Below, piece after piece: positions 4,437 to 6,076 of a stretch of DNA of 6,076 bases (position 1 is the stretch's first letter; every line of letters starts with the position of its first letter). This DNA is from Alphaproteobacteria bacterium (GTDB taxonomy: Bacteria; Pseudomonadota; Alphaproteobacteria; Sphingomonadales; Sphingomonadaceae), in assembly GCA_018828205.1 (NCBI GenBank), contig JAHJWA010000397.1:1-6076 (forward strand), given 5' to 3'. The notes beneath the pieces were generated by a model that saw only the letters and a list, made by a program, of their open reading frames with translations, made no database searches and was not told where the DNA came from. The position numbers were made by a program, and so were the translations under genes.

Positions 4437-6076
4437 TCGCAGAACTCGGACTGGCGGCCCTGTGGCTCGCCGCCGCGCTGGCGGGGCTGCAGACGATCGC
4501 GGGCTTCCTGGCGGTGCGCGCGGGCCAGCCGACCGCGCTCGGCGCCCTGATCCGCCCCGCGGCGGTGGTGCAGGGGGTGTTCGCGGGCCTGTCCTTCTGC
4601 GCGCTGCTCTATGTCTTCGCGATCACCGATCTGTCGGTGAAGCTGGTCGCCAGCAATTCGCATGCCTTGAAGCCGATGGTGTTCAAGCTCTCGGGTACCT
4701 GGGGCAATCACGAGGGCTCGATGCTGCTGTGGGTCACGGTGATGGCGCTGGCGGGCGGGCTGATCGCGGTGGTCGAGCGCCGCCTGCCCGACCGCACCAT
4801 GCAGGCGACGCTCGCCGCGCAGGGCTTCGTCGCGCTGGGCTTCTACGCCTTCCTGCTGCTCAGCTCGAACCCCTTCGAGCGGCTCCCCGTGCCGGCAACG
4901 CAGGGGATGGGGCTCAACCCGCTGCTGCAGGACATCGGCCTCGCCTTCCACCCGCCGACGCTCTATTTCGGCTATGTCGGGCTCTCGATCGCCTTCAGCT
5001 TCGCGGTCGGCGCGCTGCTCACGCGCGAAGTCACCCCCGCCTTCGCCCGTGCGATGCGCCCCTGGATCCTCGGGGCCTGGGTGTTTCTCACCGTGGGCAT
5101 CACCGCGGGCTCCTACTGGGCCTATTACGAGCTGGGCTGGGGCGGCTGGTGGTTCTGGGACCCGGTCGAGAACGCCTCGCTGATGCCCTGGCTCGCCGCG
5201 ACCGCGCTGCTCCATTCGGCCAGCGTGCTCGCCGCGCGCGACGCGCTGCGCGTCTGGACCATCATGCTTGGCGTGGTCGCCTTCTCGATGAGCATGCTGG
5301 GCACCTTCCTGGTGCGCTCGGGCATCCTCACCAGCGTCCACTCCTTCGCGGTCGACCCCGAGCGCGGGACCTTCATCCTGCTGCTGCTGGCGCTCTATAT
5401 CGGCGGCGCGCTGCTGCTGTTCGCGCTGCGCGCCAGCACGATCTCCGAAGGCAAGCGCTTCGCCATCGCCAGCCGCGAGGGCGCGCTGGTGGTCAACAAT
5501 GTCATGCTGAGCGCGATCCTCGCCATCGTGCTGCTCGGCACGCTCTATCCGCTGCTGACCGAAGCTTTCGATGTCCGCGTCTCGGTGGGGCCGCCCTATT
5601 TCAACCCGGTCGGGGCGATCTTCGTGATCCCGATGCTGCTGGTGATGGCGGTCGGACCGCTGCTGCGCTGGCGGCGGGACCGCTTCGCACGCATCTCGCG
5701 CGAGGTCGCGGTGCTCGGAGCGATACTGCTCGCAGGGCTGGTGTTGGTCGCGCTGCTGGGCGAGGTTGCGCTGCTACCGCTGCTCGGACTGGCGTTGGCG
5801 GCGATGCTGGCGGTGGCGAGCTTCCTGCCGCTGCGCGGGCGCAAGCTCATCCGCGTCCCGATCGCCACCTGGGGCATGGTGGTGGCGCATTTCGGGATCG
5901 CGGTGGCGCTGTTCGGCATGGCCAGCGAAAGCGCCTTCACCGAGGAACGCCTCGCCGCGCTTCAGCCCGGCACCACCACTCGGGTGGGCGATTGGTCGGT
6001 CACGCTCGATGCCATCGTTCCGGTCGCGGGGCCTAACTGGACTGCCATAGAAGGGCAGCTCAGCGCGCGGCTCGGC
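4433..6076 (+). CDS. ccmF: Cytochrome c haem lyase subunit CcmF, 3' end outside window
   Basis: CcmF is a large polytopic inner-membrane protein that, with CcmH and CcmG/CcmI-type partners, takes haem from CcmE and ligates it to the CXXCH cysteines of apocytochrome c. The frame is open for 548 codons to the right edge; the family has about 650, so roughly 100 C-terminal residues are missing. The WGGWWFWDPVEN motif lies at 236-247. Four conserved histidines are present: His173 (FHPPTLYFGYVG), His261, His303 (TSVHSF) and His486. The first three fall at the same numbers as in E. coli CcmF (173, 261, 303), and His486 matches E. coli His491. KLSGTWGNHEGS, near residue 84, is also typical. The ATG overlaps the ccmE stop (ATGA) without a clear ribosome binding site. 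In related genomes ccmG/dsbE and ccmH usually follow. Confidence 0.96.
   Translation, partial: MIAELGLAALWLAAALAGLQTIAGFLAVRAGQPTALGALIRPAAVVQGVFAGLSFCALLYVFAITDLSVKLVASNSHALKPMVFKLSGTWGNHEGSMLLWVTVMALAGGLIAVVERRLPDRTMQATLAAQGFVALGFYAFLLLSSNPFERLPVPATQGMGLNPLLQDIGLAFHPPTLYFGYVGLSIAFSFAVGALLTREVTPAFARAMRPWILGAWVFLTVGITAGSYWAYYELGWGGWWFWDPVENASLMPWLAATALLHSASVLAARDALRVWTIMLGVVAFSMSMLGTFLVRSGILTSVHSFAVDPERGTFILLLLALYIGGALLLFALRASTISEGKRFAIASREGALVVNNVMLSAILAIVLLGTLYPLLTEAFDVRVSVGPPYFNPVGAIFVIPMLLVMAVGPLLRWRRDRFARISREVAVLGAILLAGLVLVALLGEVALLPLLGLALAAMLAVASFLPLRGRKLIRVPIATWGMVVAHFGIAVALFGMASESAFTEERLAALQPGTTTRVGDWSVTLDAIVPVAGPNWTAIEGQLSARLG

Noticed and set aside
4355..5341. Minus-strand open frame of 328 codons opposite ccmF
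   Set aside because: It has a His/Arg/Glu-rich low-complexity translation typical of antisense shadows of membrane proteins in high-GC DNA, with no ribosome binding site or domain.
4462..6036. Plus-strand open frame of 524 codons inside ccmF
   Set aside because: It is a shifted frame of ccmF with Arg/Ala/Gly-rich, motif-free sequence. The true frame, starting at 4433, has the CcmF tryptophan motif and all four histidines.

Overview
The window looks like a chromosomal piece of a high-GC alphaproteobacterium, most likely a sphingomonad and probably of the Erythrobacter type. The reasons are the strong G/C third-position bias, a cysteine-free L31 of alphaproteobacterial type, a System I cytochrome c maturation cluster that runs ccmC-D-E-F without ccmA or ccmB in front of it, and a leucine-dehydrogenase-like gene directly before ccmC. 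The genus is inferred from remembered gene order and was not tested.

Layout. Bases 1-255 hold the C-terminal end of FabZ (fatty acid synthesis); its stop codon lies inside a strong intrinsic terminator. Bases 273-500 are non-coding, very GC-rich and full of small hairpins, and look like a dispersed intergenic repeat. A candidate promoter and a 5' leader hairpin then precede rpmE (ribosomal protein L31, 599-823). Facing it on the minus strand is a prolyl-4-hydroxylase-type 2-oxoglutarate/Fe(II) dioxygenase (948-1580), with hairpins between the convergent ends. A tRNA-His (GUG) gene with encoded G-1, C73 and CCA follows at 1802-1879. From 1970 to the right edge all genes read rightwards: a Leu/Phe/Val-dehydrogenase-family enzyme, then ccmC, ccmD, ccmE and ccmF.

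How the genes work together. CcmC, CcmD, CcmE and CcmF are membrane components of cytochrome c maturation. CcmC with CcmD loads haem onto His127 of the chaperone CcmE, and CcmF takes part in passing it to apocytochrome c in the periplasm. The four genes overlap by 4 bases at each junction (ATGA, GTGA, ATGA), which indicates one translationally coupled operon. The dehydrogenase ends 48 bases before ccmC with no visible terminator, so it may share the transcript. The other genes are housekeeping or accessory.

Two coding regions are easy to miss: ccmD, a 51-residue gene within a longer meaningless open frame, and ccmF, which runs off the right edge without a stop. I see no mobile element, CRISPR array or clearly new system. 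The most interesting points are the rpmE leader hairpin, the tRNA-His identity elements, the uncharacterised dioxygenase beside rpmE, and the dehydrogenase-ccm linkage.
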